Shown here piece by piece: positions 7,792-15,387 of a stretch of DNA of 64,000 nucleotides. Made by a program: the position numbers and the translations under genes. The stretch lies in IMG/VR virus record IMGVR_UViG_3300028592_000004, positions 1-64,000 of that record, one strand, 5' to 3'. The notes beneath the pieces are model-generated. The model was not told the DNA's origin. It saw only the letters and a list, made by a program, of their open reading frames with translations, and did no database searches. The stretch comes from a virus. Each line of letters begins with the position of its first letter. The stretch's first letter is position 1.

Positions 7792-8127
7792 TCAGAGCAT
7801 CTTCGCGGCCAAGAGCAGCGTCAGCAGGTGGAACGCATTGTCCACCACGATGCTGCTCCAAGGCCCCATGTTGTCACGGAAGCCGGCCTGGCCGGCATGC
7901 CCCATGTACCAGTGGATAAACTGGCTGCGGTCGATCGCAAAGTGCGTCGCGAACAGCCAGAAAAGCGGCAGCAACGACCAGCAGCCACTGCAGGTCGCCA
8001 CCGCCAGGGTCCAGACAAGGCAATGCACCGCACAGGGCAGTGACGCCTTCTTCTTGTTGAGGGCCATCCAGTGGTTCTGGAGCAGATAGTCCCCAACCAT
8101 GTGGCCGACAATCATCTCGGCAAGCAT
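7792..8127 (-). CDS. DUF3307-like integral membrane protein
   Basis: 111 aa with three to four hydrophobic segments. The opening MLAEMIVGHMVGDYLLQNHW, with its HxxxDYxLQ pattern and a following lysine-rich turn and HCLVWT, then HFAIDRSQF, matches the DUF3307 layout as I recall it. That family is a small polytopic protein of unknown function found in bacteria and some phages. The assignment rests on pattern memory. Confidence 0.55.
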   Translation of the reverse strand: MLAEMIVGHMVGDYLLQNHWMALNKKKASLPCAVHCLVWTLAVATCSGCWSLLPLFWLFATHFAIDRSQFIHWYMGHAGQAGFRDNMGPWSSIVVDNAFHLLTLLLAAKML

Positions 8128-8618
8128 TACAACTCCACCTCTTTCAGTTTGTCGGCGACGGCCTGGATGTAGGCAAAGAACTCAGCGTTCGAATCATTGC
8201 GGCTGTAAACCCACTCGACAGCGTCCGGCAGGCTAACAGGCCAACCAGAAAAACCGAGTGGACTCATCTTTTTGCGATCTGCCTCAGGAATGTAGCCGAC
8301 TGCGTCCTGAGCGTAGATGAGCGAGGTCTGGATGTGGCCACCACGGACAGCGTCGATTGCCTGGAGCAGATTTCGCTCAAACTGCGTGAGGCTGTGGAAC
8401 TCGTCCGCGAACCGGCTTGTCGGGTTGTGCCCGGCACCGGCCAGCACAGAGCCAGCCAGGCAGACGCGGCAGACACCCGGACGGGTGTAGTGCTGTTTGA
8501 GAAAGCAGGTCATATCGACCTCAAAGACTGGGTCCAGTTCGACCCGCTTGAGATCAGCAATAGCGAGTTCAAGCCACGCGGAGAACTTCCGCGGGCTCAT
8601 GTCGTGGGCTGGCGTCAT
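8127..8618 (-). CDS. CLAG-motif paralogous family protein (member 3)
   Basis: 163 aa. Contains MSPRKFSAWLELAIADLKRV, FEVDMTCF, CRVCLAGSVLAGAGHNP and LLQAIDAVRGGHIQTSLIYA. First of three consecutive members (8127-9714), each overlapping the next by 4 bp. The tandem order indicates local gene duplication. Function unknown. Confidence 0.7.
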   Translation of the reverse strand: MTPAHDMSPRKFSAWLELAIADLKRVELDPVFEVDMTCFLKQHYTRPGVCRVCLAGSVLAGAGHNPTSRFADEFHSLTQFERNLLQAIDAVRGGHIQTSLIYAQDAVGYIPEADRKKMSPLGFSGWPVSLPDAVEWVYSRNDSNAEFFAYIQAVADKLKEVEL

Positions 8619-9184
8619 ATCCCAAGCTCTTTCAGCTTAGCGACCACCCGATCCATGCCGTCGTAGAACGGCTGTTGGTCCGAAGCCGATTTCTTGTGCT
8701 CCCAGTAGCCGATTTCCAAAGAGCAGTCGTCGCCGGCAAAGCGAAGCTCAGCAATTCTCGGCCGCACAGCAGCGTCAATGAACCGGTTTTCGCTACCCAG
8801 CTCATCAAGTGCCGCGTCGATGTTGCCGTTCCGTAGCTGGTTGATCGCTTGCAGCAGCTCTTGGCTATCGGCACTGAGGTAGTTGAAGACATCTCGTTCA
8901 AAGGTCGTGGAGACGCCGGCGCCGGCCAGGACAGAGCCAGCCAGGCACATTTGGCATTGCGGAGTCAAATAATCCTCATGGCGGTGATGCGGATTGACTC
9001 TCGACTGCACGTAGAACACACCCATGTTCACTACGAACCCGGGCGTGACGGCGAACCGTCGAAGGTCCGCAACGGCAAGTTCGAGCCACGCGGAGAGGGA
9101 CCGCGGACTCATGTCGTGTACGATCTGCTCCTCTTTGAATTCGAGAAGAGATCCCAGCAGCGTCTTCGTGTCAGGCTCAGTCAC
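8615..9184 (-). CDS. CLAG-motif paralogous family protein (member 4)
   Basis: 189 aa from a GTG in a GTGA overlap with the upstream stop. Longer N-terminal arm than its neighbours (TLLGSLLEFKEEQIVHD before MSPRSLSAWLELAVADL). It carries an insert rich in His before the motif (NPHHRHEDYLTPQCQMC), then CLAGSVLAGAG, which could add metal ligands. Ends in VVAKLKELGI like its relatives. Confidence 0.7.
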   Translation of the reverse strand: MTEPDTKTLLGSLLEFKEEQIVHDMSPRSLSAWLELAVADLRRFAVTPGFVVNMGVFYVQSRVNPHHRHEDYLTPQCQMCLAGSVLAGAGVSTTFERDVFNYLSADSQELLQAINQLRNGNIDAALDELGSENRFIDAAVRPRIAELRFAGDDCSLEIGYWEHKKSASDQQPFYDGMDRVVAKLKELGI

Positions 9185-9714
9185 AGCCCAAGACCTTTCA
9201 GTTCGAGAAGAACAGAGTGGATGTCTTCGAAGAACGGTTCGTTGTCGGGATCGTTCAGCTCCCAACTCGCCATCTCGTCTTCGAAGTTCGGTAGACGAGA
9301 CCCCTCGTCGAGCAGCTCACGGATCCGCTTCCAGTCGCTCTCGACGATGTAGCGGTTCTCGTCCTTGCTAAGCATGAGGTTGTAGAGAGCGCCCGCGATG
9401 CGACCACGTCGCAGCTTATCGATCGCGAACAGGAGGCCAGCGAGGTCCGCGTCGCCGCGGGTGATGTTTTCCATCGTGCCAGCCGGCGTCCAGTGATCCA
9501 ATCCGGCTCCGACGAGAATGGAACCGGCCAAGCACACGTAGCACGTGTCCGTGTGGAGCGTCGCCAGGAAGTAATCCATGTGCGGCGTGTATCTGGGGTC
9601 CTGCATGACCAGCTTCAGGTCCTGCACCGCCAGTTCGAGCCACTCGGAGAGTTTCCGAGGGCTCATGTCGTGCTGTTTAAGTGCGGTTTCCATCGCTACT
9701 TTCTGCGGCGTCAC
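9181..9714 (-). CDS. CLAG-motif paralogous family protein (member 5)
   Basis: 177 aa from a GTG overlapping the previous stop. Contains MSPRKLSEWLELAVQDLK, CYVCLAGSILVGAG and LLFAIDKLRRGRIAGALYNL. Very similar to the next two members, so the duplication may be recent. Function unknown. Confidence 0.7.
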   Translation of the reverse strand: MTPQKVAMETALKQHDMSPRKLSEWLELAVQDLKLVMQDPRYTPHMDYFLATLHTDTCYVCLAGSILVGAGLDHWTPAGTMENITRGDADLAGLLFAIDKLRRGRIAGALYNLMLSKDENRYIVESDWKRIRELLDEGSRLPNFEDEMASWELNDPDNEPFFEDIHSVLLELKGLGL

Positions 9715-10025
9715 AAGATGCCTTTCCGCGCTTTGAGCGCCTTGAGCTCATCCCAAATCAGACCGAGCCGGCCGCGGTACTGCGCTCCGTAGAACGTGAC
9801 CAGGGCATACCCGGGCATCGCTGTCGGCACGCCAAGGATGCCGGGCTCGGTCGTTTCGATGTTGAGGCCGGGCCAGGTCTGAACGACCTCCCGAAGATGA
9901 GGGATGTCCGCGATCTTGACGTTCTGATCGCACACCCACTGTGCGTTCCCGGTCCGCATCTTTGCTTCGTAGGCCAGAAACTTTTCATGCCAGTCATCGA
10001 AGCCCGGCACCTGCAGCTTGAGCAT
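9711..10025 (-). CDS. hypothetical protein
   Basis: 104 aa from MLKLQVPGFDDWHEKFLAYE, one nucleotide after the previous stop. The C-terminal half (GYALVTFYGAQYRGRLGLIW, then a basic helix LKALKARKG) is compact. Function unknown. Confidence 0.6.
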   Translation of the reverse strand: MLKLQVPGFDDWHEKFLAYEAKMRTGNAQWVCDQNVKIADIPHLREVVQTWPGLNIETTEPGILGVPTAMPGYALVTFYGAQYRGRLGLIWDELKALKARKGIL

Positions 10026-10026
10026 G

Positions 10027-10212
10027 TCAGATCCCCGTAATTTCGTCGTCGAACTCGTCAAACGCGTAGAGCAGCTTGATCGCCCAGTACATGGCAAGCA
10101 GCGTCAGTAGCACAACCTGCGAGAGCGGCTTCACGTGAAAGGCAGTCCACATCAGAGCCACGAAGGTGCCGCCCATCATGATGATGTGGACCCACAGCAG
10201 GAAGCGTTTCAT
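10027..10212 (-). CDS. small two-TM membrane protein
   Basis: 61 aa. Two hydrophobic helices (LLWVHIIMMGGTFVALMWTA and VVLLTLLAMYWAIKLLYA) joined by a short basic turn, with an acidic C-tail (DEFDDEITGI). Size and topology would fit a holin-like or accessory membrane protein, but there is no lysis context. Confidence 0.6.
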   Translation of the reverse strand: MKRFLLWVHIIMMGGTFVALMWTAFHVKPLSQVVLLTLLAMYWAIKLLYAFDEFDDEITGI

Positions 10213-10400
10213 CGCAGCCCTTTCCAGCGGTCGCGAGATCGGAGCTTGCGTCGCTCCTTTCGCTGGGTTTTCTTCTTGGCCCTCAGCCTCTGCAGATCCT
10301 CGCCAGTCGGCTTGACGTGGTAGCCGTTGTGGTGGCTACCCCAGGCCGCAACGATCGCCTGCAGGGTGTCGTGAGGCTTAATCTTGATATCCCAGCTCAC
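10209..10400 (-). CDS. small basic protein
   Basis: 63 aa from a GTG behind AAGGAGG with 6-nt spacing. After MSWDIKIKPHDTLQAIVAAW and a His-rich turn the C-terminal half is strongly basic (RLRAKKKTQRKERRKLRSR). Nucleic-acid binding is plausible from charge alone. Confidence 0.6.
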   Translation of the reverse strand: MSWDIKIKPHDTLQAIVAAWGSHHNGYHVKPTGEDLQRLRAKKKTQRKERRKLRSRDRWKGLR

Positions 10401-10674
10401 GAAGCTCCTCCTTGGCCTGCTTGCCAACTCCGATACGGAGGTGGTGCATGAAGACCGGCTGGCCCGGTGCTTCCAGCGGCGAGCGCATCCATGCGCCAGG
10501 CAGAGCCATAGATTTCCCGATCGAGCGACCGATCCGAAGAACAATGGATCGTTCCTCGTAATACGCAGCCGGCAGGTCAGTGTAGGGCGGTGCTGTAAAG
10601 CGATGAGCCTCCAACAGCATATTCTCCAGCGTCGTGACGTGGTCAAACGACGCTGGATTGGTTGCAGGTCTCAA
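10378..10674 (-). CDS. hypothetical protein
   Basis: 98 aa. The middle reads YYEERSIVLRIGRSIGKSM with a hydrophobic PVFMHHLRIG strand. Ends in a helix KQAKEELRELGYQD that overlaps the next gene's ribosome site. Function unknown. Confidence 0.55.
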   Translation of the reverse strand: MRPATNPASFDHVTTLENMLLEAHRFTAPPYTDLPAAYYEERSIVLRIGRSIGKSMALPGAWMRSPLEAPGQPVFMHHLRIGVGKQAKEELRELGYQD

Positions 10675-10976
10675 GGCGTTCCTTTCTCTGGCTCTTCAAC
10701 CAGCGTCACTTCCCAGAAGTAGTAGAGCGCGTCAACCGCCTCACCATCCTTGCCGGCAGAGCGGACACGAACCATCTCCGGATAGACTTCACGCACATAG
10801 CCAGGCAAACCGGCCTTTGGCTGCACCCGCTTGCCCTTCCACTGGGTTTCGAGGTCCTGCATCCGGGCGTTGTAGGCTTCGTTGGCCTCCCGGGTCTGGA
10901 TCACAAGGTGAGCCAGCCCGTACAAAACGGCACCGCCGAAAACGGCGGTCAGGACGCCACTCCAGAACTTGTTCAT
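10671..10976 (-). CDS. single-TM protein
   Basis: 101 aa from MNKFWSGVLTAVFGGAVLYG, an N-terminal membrane anchor of about 20 residues. The following 35 residues are a charged coiled coil (REANEAYNARMQDLETQWKG), then a small beta-rich domain. ATGA overlap with the radical SAM gene. Probably inner-membrane anchored with the C-terminus outside or inside unresolved. Confidence 0.6.
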   Translation of the reverse strand: MNKFWSGVLTAVFGGAVLYGLAHLVIQTREANEAYNARMQDLETQWKGKRVQPKAGLPGYVREVYPEMVRVRSAGKDGEAVDALYYFWEVTLVEEPEKGTP

Positions 10977-11629
10977 TCCCTTGCCTCTCCCGTGTAGGTC
11001 TTGCCACACGCCCGCGACCAGCCGTCCGGAATGTCCGGCTCAAAGACGGTGCCAAACTTAACCTTTCGGCAGCCACAAGCCCAGATCGTCCCCTTCGGAC
11101 TGATCAGCATGTCCTCGCAACAGCACCAGTCGTCGTTTGACTGGATGCCGTTCTTGAGAGCCGAGCCGTGAGGAGTGATGATCGTGTTCGACCGCACACC
11201 CTCGTGGTTCTTCCGGCGTTGCAGGTCGCGAAACGCGACAACGACAGCCTTGTCGATCGGGTCGTGCCACTCGTCTTGCGAGAGCACAGCCTCCAGCTTT
11301 CCTTCAGCGCACAGTCGAGCCAGCCGGAGAGCCGTCTTCGTCTGTGAGCCGTTGGTGATGATCAGCAGCGGGATACCGCTGTTGGAGAGCATCACTTCCT
11401 CACGGCGGTCCCACTCGTGGTACTCCAGCGCCCGCGTGACGAACGGCCAGAATTCCGGATGAAGCGTCGGTTCACCGCCACCGAGGCAGAAGTGATCACC
11501 GCGGTCGTGCGTGAGGCCCAGCGCCCGCAGAAAGACCTCACGTGACATGTCGACACCGATGCCCGGTCTGCAGCTGAAACAGCAGTGGGCACAGGCCATA
11601 TCGCAGCGTGTCGTGATCTGGATGTAGAT
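10973..11629 (-). CDS. radical SAM protein with SPASM/twitch-like Cys cluster; non-standard start
   Basis: About 218 aa. The radical SAM motif CX3CX2C is CDMACAHC. If translation starts at ATC 11629 the cysteines are residues 9, 13 and 16. GGGEPTLHP follows near residue 50. Near residue 180, DWCCCEDM and WACGC give extra cysteines suitable for an auxiliary cluster. The first ATG (11599) lies inside the cysteine motif and would drop the first Cys. An in-frame stop lies upstream, and no ATG/GTG/TTG lies between it and the motif. GGAGGG sits 5 nt before an ATC codon. Substrate unknown; peptide modification is one option for SPASM-like proteins. Confidence 0.75.
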   Translation of the reverse strand: MYIQITTRCDMACAHCCFSCRPGIGVDMSREVFLRALGLTHDRGDHFCLGGGEPTLHPEFWPFVTRALEYHEWDRREEVMLSNSGIPLLIITNGSQTKTALRLARLCAEGKLEAVLSQDEWHDPIDKAVVVAFRDLQRRKNHEGVRSNTIITPHGSALKNGIQSNDDWCCCEDMLISPKGTIWACGCRKVKFGTVFEPDIPDGWSRACGKTYTGEARE

Positions 11630-11631
11630 GA

Positions 11632-11877
11632 CTACCCTCCGGCGTGAGCGAACTCAGGCGCGCTCTCGGCGAAGTCCTCCACAGTGCACAGCTCAACGAG
11701 CGACGTCGGGCTAACCGAGATCAGGTCGCCAGTCGGCGAAGCGCCGTAAACGAGCCGCGGGTTGAGCCCGTGATGCTGCACGGACTTTGCGCTCAGTCGG
11801 AGATGGACCTTGCCACCGCTCCGCTTCCGGAAGTACTGCCCTTCGGCAATGACCTCCGCGTCAACGATCAGTCTCAT
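11632..11877 (-). CDS. hypothetical protein
   Basis: 81 aa, beta-rich (MRLIVDAEVIAEGQYFRKRS, LVYGASPTGDLISVSP) ending in an acidic helix. Its last codons contain the GGAGGG that probably serves the downstream radical SAM gene. This adjacency makes it a candidate partner or substrate-recognition subunit, but there is no sequence support for that. Confidence 0.6.
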   Translation of the reverse strand: MRLIVDAEVIAEGQYFRKRSGGKVHLRLSAKSVQHHGLNPRLVYGASPTGDLISVSPTSLVELCTVEDFAESAPEFAHAGG

Positions 11878-12107
11878 TTCGACTCCAGGATTTGAGGATC
11901 GAACGAGCTCATCTCCCAGTAGGCGAGAGGATCGAGATCGTCCCAGGCTTGATGTGGCAGATCGCTGAACTGAGGCGAGAATCTCGCTCGCCAGGACGCA
12001 GCAAATTGCCGGACATAGATACGTCTGACATTGACGACCCGGATCCGCGGCACAGGTTCGCTCGGATCCTTCCGACCGAGGCAGATGCAGTAATCGACCT
12101 CAGTCAT
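11874..12107 (-). CDS. hypothetical protein
   Basis: 77 aa from MTEVDYCICLGRKDPSEPVP. A basic strand (RIRVVNVRRIYVRQFAASW) is followed by an acidic C-terminus. Overlaps the upstream gene by 8 bp. Function unknown. Confidence 0.6.
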   Translation of the reverse strand: MTEVDYCICLGRKDPSEPVPRIRVVNVRRIYVRQFAASWRARFSPQFSDLPHQAWDDLDPLAYWEMSSFDPQILESK

Positions 12108-12405
12108 CCGCCGGCTCTCCCCCATCCGGATCCGGATTGGGCCTGTTGTGCCGGCTAGTCTGGTCGACCGTGAAGACTCCAGTCGCCGCGAGAACGCCCT
12201 GGATCCAACCCAGCCAACGGAAGGCTTTGTCGATCCGGTTGTCCCGCACAAACCCGATGATCCCGTCGCAGACGTAGATCAGGTGGTTGTGCTGCTGCTC
12301 GTCAGTCCACAGGCTCCAATCCAGTTCGACTGGACCGCGGACCGGCTCGCCCTTGAGCAGCTTTCGGTAGAGCTGCGCCACCTCAATGATCTTTTCGTTC
12401 GTCAC
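12100..12405 (-). CDS. RGPV-W-WT paralogous family protein (member 1)
   Basis: 101 aa. Paralogue of the gene at 30783: both have an N-terminal helix, then GEPVRGPVELDWSLWTDEQQ (against AEPIRGPVEKHWPKWTQDEK), then a His in HLIYVCDGI / HIAYLAERI and a helical tail ending in a TVD/TVEE sequence. The shared Trp/Pro/His pattern is a good family signature. Function unknown. Confidence 0.65.
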   Translation of the reverse strand: MTNEKIIEVAQLYRKLLKGEPVRGPVELDWSLWTDEQQHNHLIYVCDGIIGFVRDNRIDKAFRWLGWIQGVLAATGVFTVDQTSRHNRPNPDPDGGEPADD

Positions 12406-12415
12406 ACTGTGCCTT

Positions 12416-12526
12416 TCAAATGCTCCAGTACTGCGGAGGGTCGTCGTTCCGTCCCCAGAAGAGGATGATCAGAACAACGATCCCAACCGCGACATAGAAA
12501 CGCCAGTCGCTCGCAGCATCTTGCAT
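12416..12526 (-). CDS. 36-aa single-TM microprotein
   Basis: Starts at an ATG behind GGAAGG. The sequence MQDAASDWRFYVAVGIVVLI continues with four hydrophobic residues and a short hydrophilic tail rich in Asp and Pro. One membrane helix. It fills a 136-bp gap between two genes exactly and has a good ribosome site, so it is probably real. Confidence 0.55.
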   Translation of the reverse strand: MQDAASDWRFYVAVGIVVLIILFWGRNDDPPQYWSI

Positions 12527-12541
12527 GGGATCCTTCCCAAG

Positions 12542-12964
12542 TCAGCGGCGTCTGGATCTCACCCGGCGCCGGAGATCCTTCAGCTGTTCAGCCCGGTCAT
12601 GAGCCGTGACCAGGCCTTTCTTCTTCCGCCAATTCTCTACGATCTGGCGAGCTGCATTCCACCATGCGGCCACCTCTTCTTGGCCGTAGATGCCTTTCGT
12701 CTGGCGGTGTGCGACCGGCGAGGGTAGTTCCGCGGCCGTCAACCGGCCCTGGTCTGACCCGTCGATCATGTCTCCGCACTGGATCACCAGCGCGGTGAAA
12801 GCCACCCGGGTTTTGAAGTCCGGGAAAGTCTCCCTCAGGAGATCGGGGAGCGACCTCGCGTTGGGGCGAGGCTCGACGTACGGGCAGAGCTTGGCGCCGG
12901 AGATCTCGGGGATCGGCCAAGCCTCCGCCCAGTTGACAGTCGGATCGAGCCGTGGCTTAGCCAT
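12542..12964 (-). CDS. hypothetical protein, Arg-rich tail
   Basis: 140 aa from MAKPRLDPTVNWAEAWPIPE behind AAGGAG. Central helices (LLRETFPDFKTRVAFTALVI, VAAWWNAARQIVENWRKKKG) and a very basic C-terminus (LRRRVRSRRR). Nucleic-acid contact is possible. Function unknown. Confidence 0.6.
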   Translation of the reverse strand: MAKPRLDPTVNWAEAWPIPEISGAKLCPYVEPRPNARSLPDLLRETFPDFKTRVAFTALVIQCGDMIDGSDQGRLTAAELPSPVAHRQTKGIYGQEEVAAWWNAARQIVENWRKKKGLVTAHDRAEQLKDLRRRVRSRRR

Positions 12965-12978
12965 CAGCAAACTCCTTG

Positions 12979-13347
12979 TCAGGCACTGATCGGCGCTTCG
13001 CAACGAGCGCACTTGGCGTCGCCTGGCACAACTGACGGCGACAGATCCTTGTAGTCGTGGGCGTGGCCAGGACTGAATGGGAGCGTTGCCCCGAAACGGC
13101 AATCCGCGCTGCAGAAGTACCAGACGACGCCGGATGGCTCCGGATCCCGATCACTGTTGGGGTTCTTGAACATCCAGTCCTGCCACGGAACTTCGCCCCG
13201 CGAGGCATGCTGACTCGGGGTGAGCACGCTGCCATTGTCGTCAATGGCGAACGCCTCTTCGAGATCCCACTGAATCGAGTTGTTCGGTGCGTCTCGATAG
13301 CTCCAGAGGCAGATGACTGCCTCGACCGGCCGCTTTTCTTTAGCCAT
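12979..13347 (-). CDS. small zinc-finger-like protein
   Basis: 122 aa from MAKEKRPVEAVICLWSYRD. Beta-rich N-terminal half, then WYFCSADCRFGATLPFSPGH and a terminal CARCEAPISA. Two CxxC-type pairs plus histidines could hold one zinc ion. Overlaps the upstream gene by 8 bp. Function unknown. Confidence 0.6.
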   Translation of the reverse strand: MAKEKRPVEAVICLWSYRDAPNNSIQWDLEEAFAIDDNGSVLTPSQHASRGEVPWQDWMFKNPNSDRDPEPSGVVWYFCSADCRFGATLPFSPGHAHDYKDLSPSVVPGDAKCARCEAPISA

Positions 13348-13567
13348 CAGCTTCCTCTGCCGCAGCATAGATGCTCTCCTCGGGCTGGCGTCGCTCCGCG
13401 AACAGAGCATAGCCGTACCAAGTACCGGACGCGAAACAGAACATGGCGAGCAGACAGATGCCTGAGAACAAACTGATTCCGCAGACGTCCTCCAGATAGA
13501 GCCACGCCCGAATGACGGCCTTCAAGAGTTCGTCATCTGTCGTGATCGTGAACTCTGTGAGCTGCAC
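13340..13567 (-). CDS. single-TM membrane protein
   Basis: 75 aa. A soluble N-terminus (TEFTITTDDELLKAVIRAWL) precedes one hydrophobic segment (ISLFSGICLLAMFCFASGTW), then a charged tail. Its start overlaps the Tat-like gene upstream by 46 bp. Function unknown. Confidence 0.6.
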   Translation of the reverse strand: MQLTEFTITTDDELLKAVIRAWLYLEDVCGISLFSGICLLAMFCFASGTWYGYALFAERRQPEESIYAAAEEADG

Positions 13568-13866
13568 GGACGGTCCTCGCGAACGATGTTGTGGGGATAG
13601 GAGTAGTCGTGGTGCGTCCCGGTGCAGCGACCGGCGTCCACACTGTCAGTGGAACGATCGTAGCGATGGCGCTTATCGCTACAGATCAGCGTTTCGTAGC
13701 CCCTCGTGGTCGTGCGTCCGAGCACAGTGATCCACTTGCCGGCCTGAGTCAGATACTGCTGGCCGACAACGTACTTGAAGGGGCTCGGTGCGGCTGGCAC
13801 AGCTCCGGGAAGAGCCAGCGCCGCCGTAAGCCCGGCAGTCTGTGCCAGAAAGGTTCGTCGCTTCAT
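13522..13866 (-). CDS. Tat-like signal protein
   Basis: 114 aa. Starts MKRRTFLAQTAGLTAALALP, a good twin-arginine signal (RRTFL plus hydrophobic run), with a probable signal-peptidase site at VPAAP. The mature part has a beta-rich GQQYLTQAGKWITVLGRTTT and ends Ser/Arg-rich. Export is inferred from the signal; function unknown. Confidence 0.65.
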   Translation of the reverse strand: MKRRTFLAQTAGLTAALALPGAVPAAPSPFKYVVGQQYLTQAGKWITVLGRTTTRGYETLICSDKRHRYDRSTDSVDAGRCTGTHHDYSYPHNIVREDRPCSSQSSRSRQMTNS

Positions 13867-13878
13867 GGTGCTCCTGTT

Positions 13879-14463
13879 CTACTGGTAGTCGCCAGTGGTT
13901 CTGGGAATGGTCGCCTCGATCTGTCGCTCGCTCGCAAGGGCACGGTCGTGCACTTCTTGAGTGACCTTTTTCTTCCCACGGCAAGTTGGACAAATCGGGT
14001 TGTGCGAATGGACCTCACCCGCTCCGCCACAGGATGGGCAGTCCGCCAACGCCTCGATTTTCTTTGGAACGTAGGCCGGCGGATTGCCGGACAGGCAGCA
14101 GGGCTCGCCGTCCTTATCGAGGTCGATGAAGCCCTTTGAATCGAGCTCCGAGTCCAGCTTGAGCAACGCGTCCCTGGCTGCTTGCTTCTGCTCTTTCGTG
14201 CCAGCAATTGGATCAACGCCGGCGATGAAGTACCGCGTCGGGATGTGCCGCAAGCGGTGCATCTCTTCACGAACGGCCTCTGTGATCGCTGCGACGGCTT
14301 CAGTCTCATTCGCCATCAAGGCGGCGATCAGACTGCCGTTCGGATCCGGCTTCAGTTTCAGAAGCTCCCGACACTCGGTGATGAGCGGGTCGAGCTCTTC
14401 GTCGCTGAGGTCCTCGTCGTACCACTCAACAAGGCGTCGAGCGATCTCTTGAGCTGTCAGCAT
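13879..14463 (-). CDS. DnaJ-type zinc-knuckle protein
   Basis: 194 aa from MLTAQEIARRLVEWYDEDLS. The first 135 residues are helical. CPSCGGAGEV and CPTCRGKKKV near residues 141-165 are a pair of DnaJ-like CxxCxGxG knuckles, flanked by an additional CCLSG. DnaJ zinc domains bind unfolded protein; similar knuckles occur in many phage proteins of unknown role. No J domain (HPD) is present. Confidence 0.65.
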   Translation of the reverse strand: MLTAQEIARRLVEWYDEDLSDEELDPLITECRELLKLKPDPNGSLIAALMANETEAVAAITEAVREEMHRLRHIPTRYFIAGVDPIAGTKEQKQAARDALLKLDSELDSKGFIDLDKDGEPCCLSGNPPAYVPKKIEALADCPSCGGAGEVHSHNPICPTCRGKKKVTQEVHDRALASERQIEATIPRTTGDYQ

Positions 14464-14464
14464 G

Positions 14465-14635
14465 TCAGAGTGCTCCTTTCCGAGTCCAGCCGTAAATGGC
14501 AAGCGCGATCAGCACCATTGCGATCCAGCCTGTCAGCAGACGCGACAGTGGATCCAAGTCGCCCAGACCCACAACCAGGATGAAGCAACCAGCAATGGTG
14601 AGCTGACAGACAGCCAGGAATTGAAGGAAGGTCAT
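14465..14635 (-). CDS. small two-TM membrane protein
   Basis: 56 aa from MTFLQFLAVCQLTIAGCFIL with AGGAG just upstream. A second hydrophobic segment (LTGWIAMVLIALAIYGW) follows a short Asp/Pro loop, and the tail is basic. Stop 2 nt before the next start. Function unknown. Confidence 0.6.
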   Translation of the reverse strand: MTFLQFLAVCQLTIAGCFILVVGLGDLDPLSRLLTGWIAMVLIALAIYGWTRKGAL

Positions 14636-14636
14636 G

Positions 14637-14804
14637 TCAAGGCTCCTTATGCCGGTTCGCCCGCCGCTTGTGGATCTCGGCCAAAGCACGCTCGGCTTGC
14701 GCCCGCTCTTCCGGATCCGGCGATTCGTTGATGATCAGACGCAGGGTCAGGGCATCTGTGTCGTCAAGGGCGTCCTGCAGCCAGGGGTCAAGGTCGTCGC
14801 TCAT
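14637..14804 (-). CDS. 55-aa acidic helical protein
   Basis: MSDDLDPWLQDALDDTDALT followed by RLIINESPDPEERAQAERAL and a basic end (HKRRANRHKEP). It starts inside the 4-bp overlap with the upstream gene and fills the gap exactly. Function unknown. Confidence 0.6.
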   Translation of the reverse strand: MSDDLDPWLQDALDDTDALTLRLIINESPDPEERAQAERALAEIHKRRANRHKEP

Positions 14805-15028
14805 GGCTGCGGGATCAGCTCCTTGAGTTTCGCAAGCATCTCCGGCTTCGACTTTGCCACGAAGAAGCCGTCACGTTCCTGCACGCCCCAGGTGTTCGGA
14901 GTCAACTGGCACATGTCGACCAGGAGAGTCCACGAGATGTCGTAGTACGGGATGGGCACCAGCACCACATGAGTCAGCTGCCCGTCCCGAACGAAGTAGC
15001 TTCCGTCACCAAGGCTGACGTCGCTCAC
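14801..15028 (-). CDS. hypothetical protein
   Basis: 75 aa, beta-rich, with GQLTHVVLVPIPYYDISWTL and a C-terminal helix (KPEMLAKLKELIPQP). ATGA overlaps on both sides. Function unknown. Confidence 0.6.
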   Translation of the reverse strand: MSDVSLGDGSYFVRDGQLTHVVLVPIPYYDISWTLLVDMCQLTPNTWGVQERDGFFVAKSKPEMLAKLKELIPQP

Positions 15029-15387
15029 GGCTTCAGTCGCTCCTTGAAGGCCTCGACCTTCTTGTTGAACGCGGCCTCCTCACGACGAGCCGCGGCGTCA
15101 CTGCTCCCCGTTCCCAGGAAGTCGAGGTAGCCGGCAGCCTCCTCCATGATGGCGAGGAAGTCCGTCAGCAGTGAGTGCTTGAACCAGCTGATGTCACCTG
15201 TGGTGAGCCCGCGGTGGGCATTCCAGCTGGTGACGAGCCGCTCGTAGACCTCTTTGGTGTCGGGGTTCGTGCGCAGCTCACTGTTTGCCCATCCGTTTGC
15301 AACGAGCTGACCCTCGGTCGTCTCAATGCACAGAGGGTTGTTGGGGTCGATCCGTAGTTCGAGGTTGCGGAGGTCCTTGTCTCTCAT
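15025..15387 (-). CDS. WNAxRG-motif family protein (member 1)
   Basis: 120 aa. YERLVTSWNAHRGLTTGDIS matches ERLVACWNACRDISLEDLKA at 27033 and ERLIACWNACRGISTVQLKT at 29055. In phages this motif recurs in small proteins of unknown function. The N-terminal half carries a short basic/acidic strand region, and the C-terminus is helical (NKKVEAFKERLKP). Here Cys residues of the motif are replaced by Ser and His. Confidence 0.6.
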   Translation of the reverse strand: MRDKDLRNLELRIDPNNPLCIETTEGQLVANGWANSELRTNPDTKEVYERLVTSWNAHRGLTTGDISWFKHSLLTDFLAIMEEAAGYLDFLGTGSSDAAARREEAAFNKKVEAFKERLKP

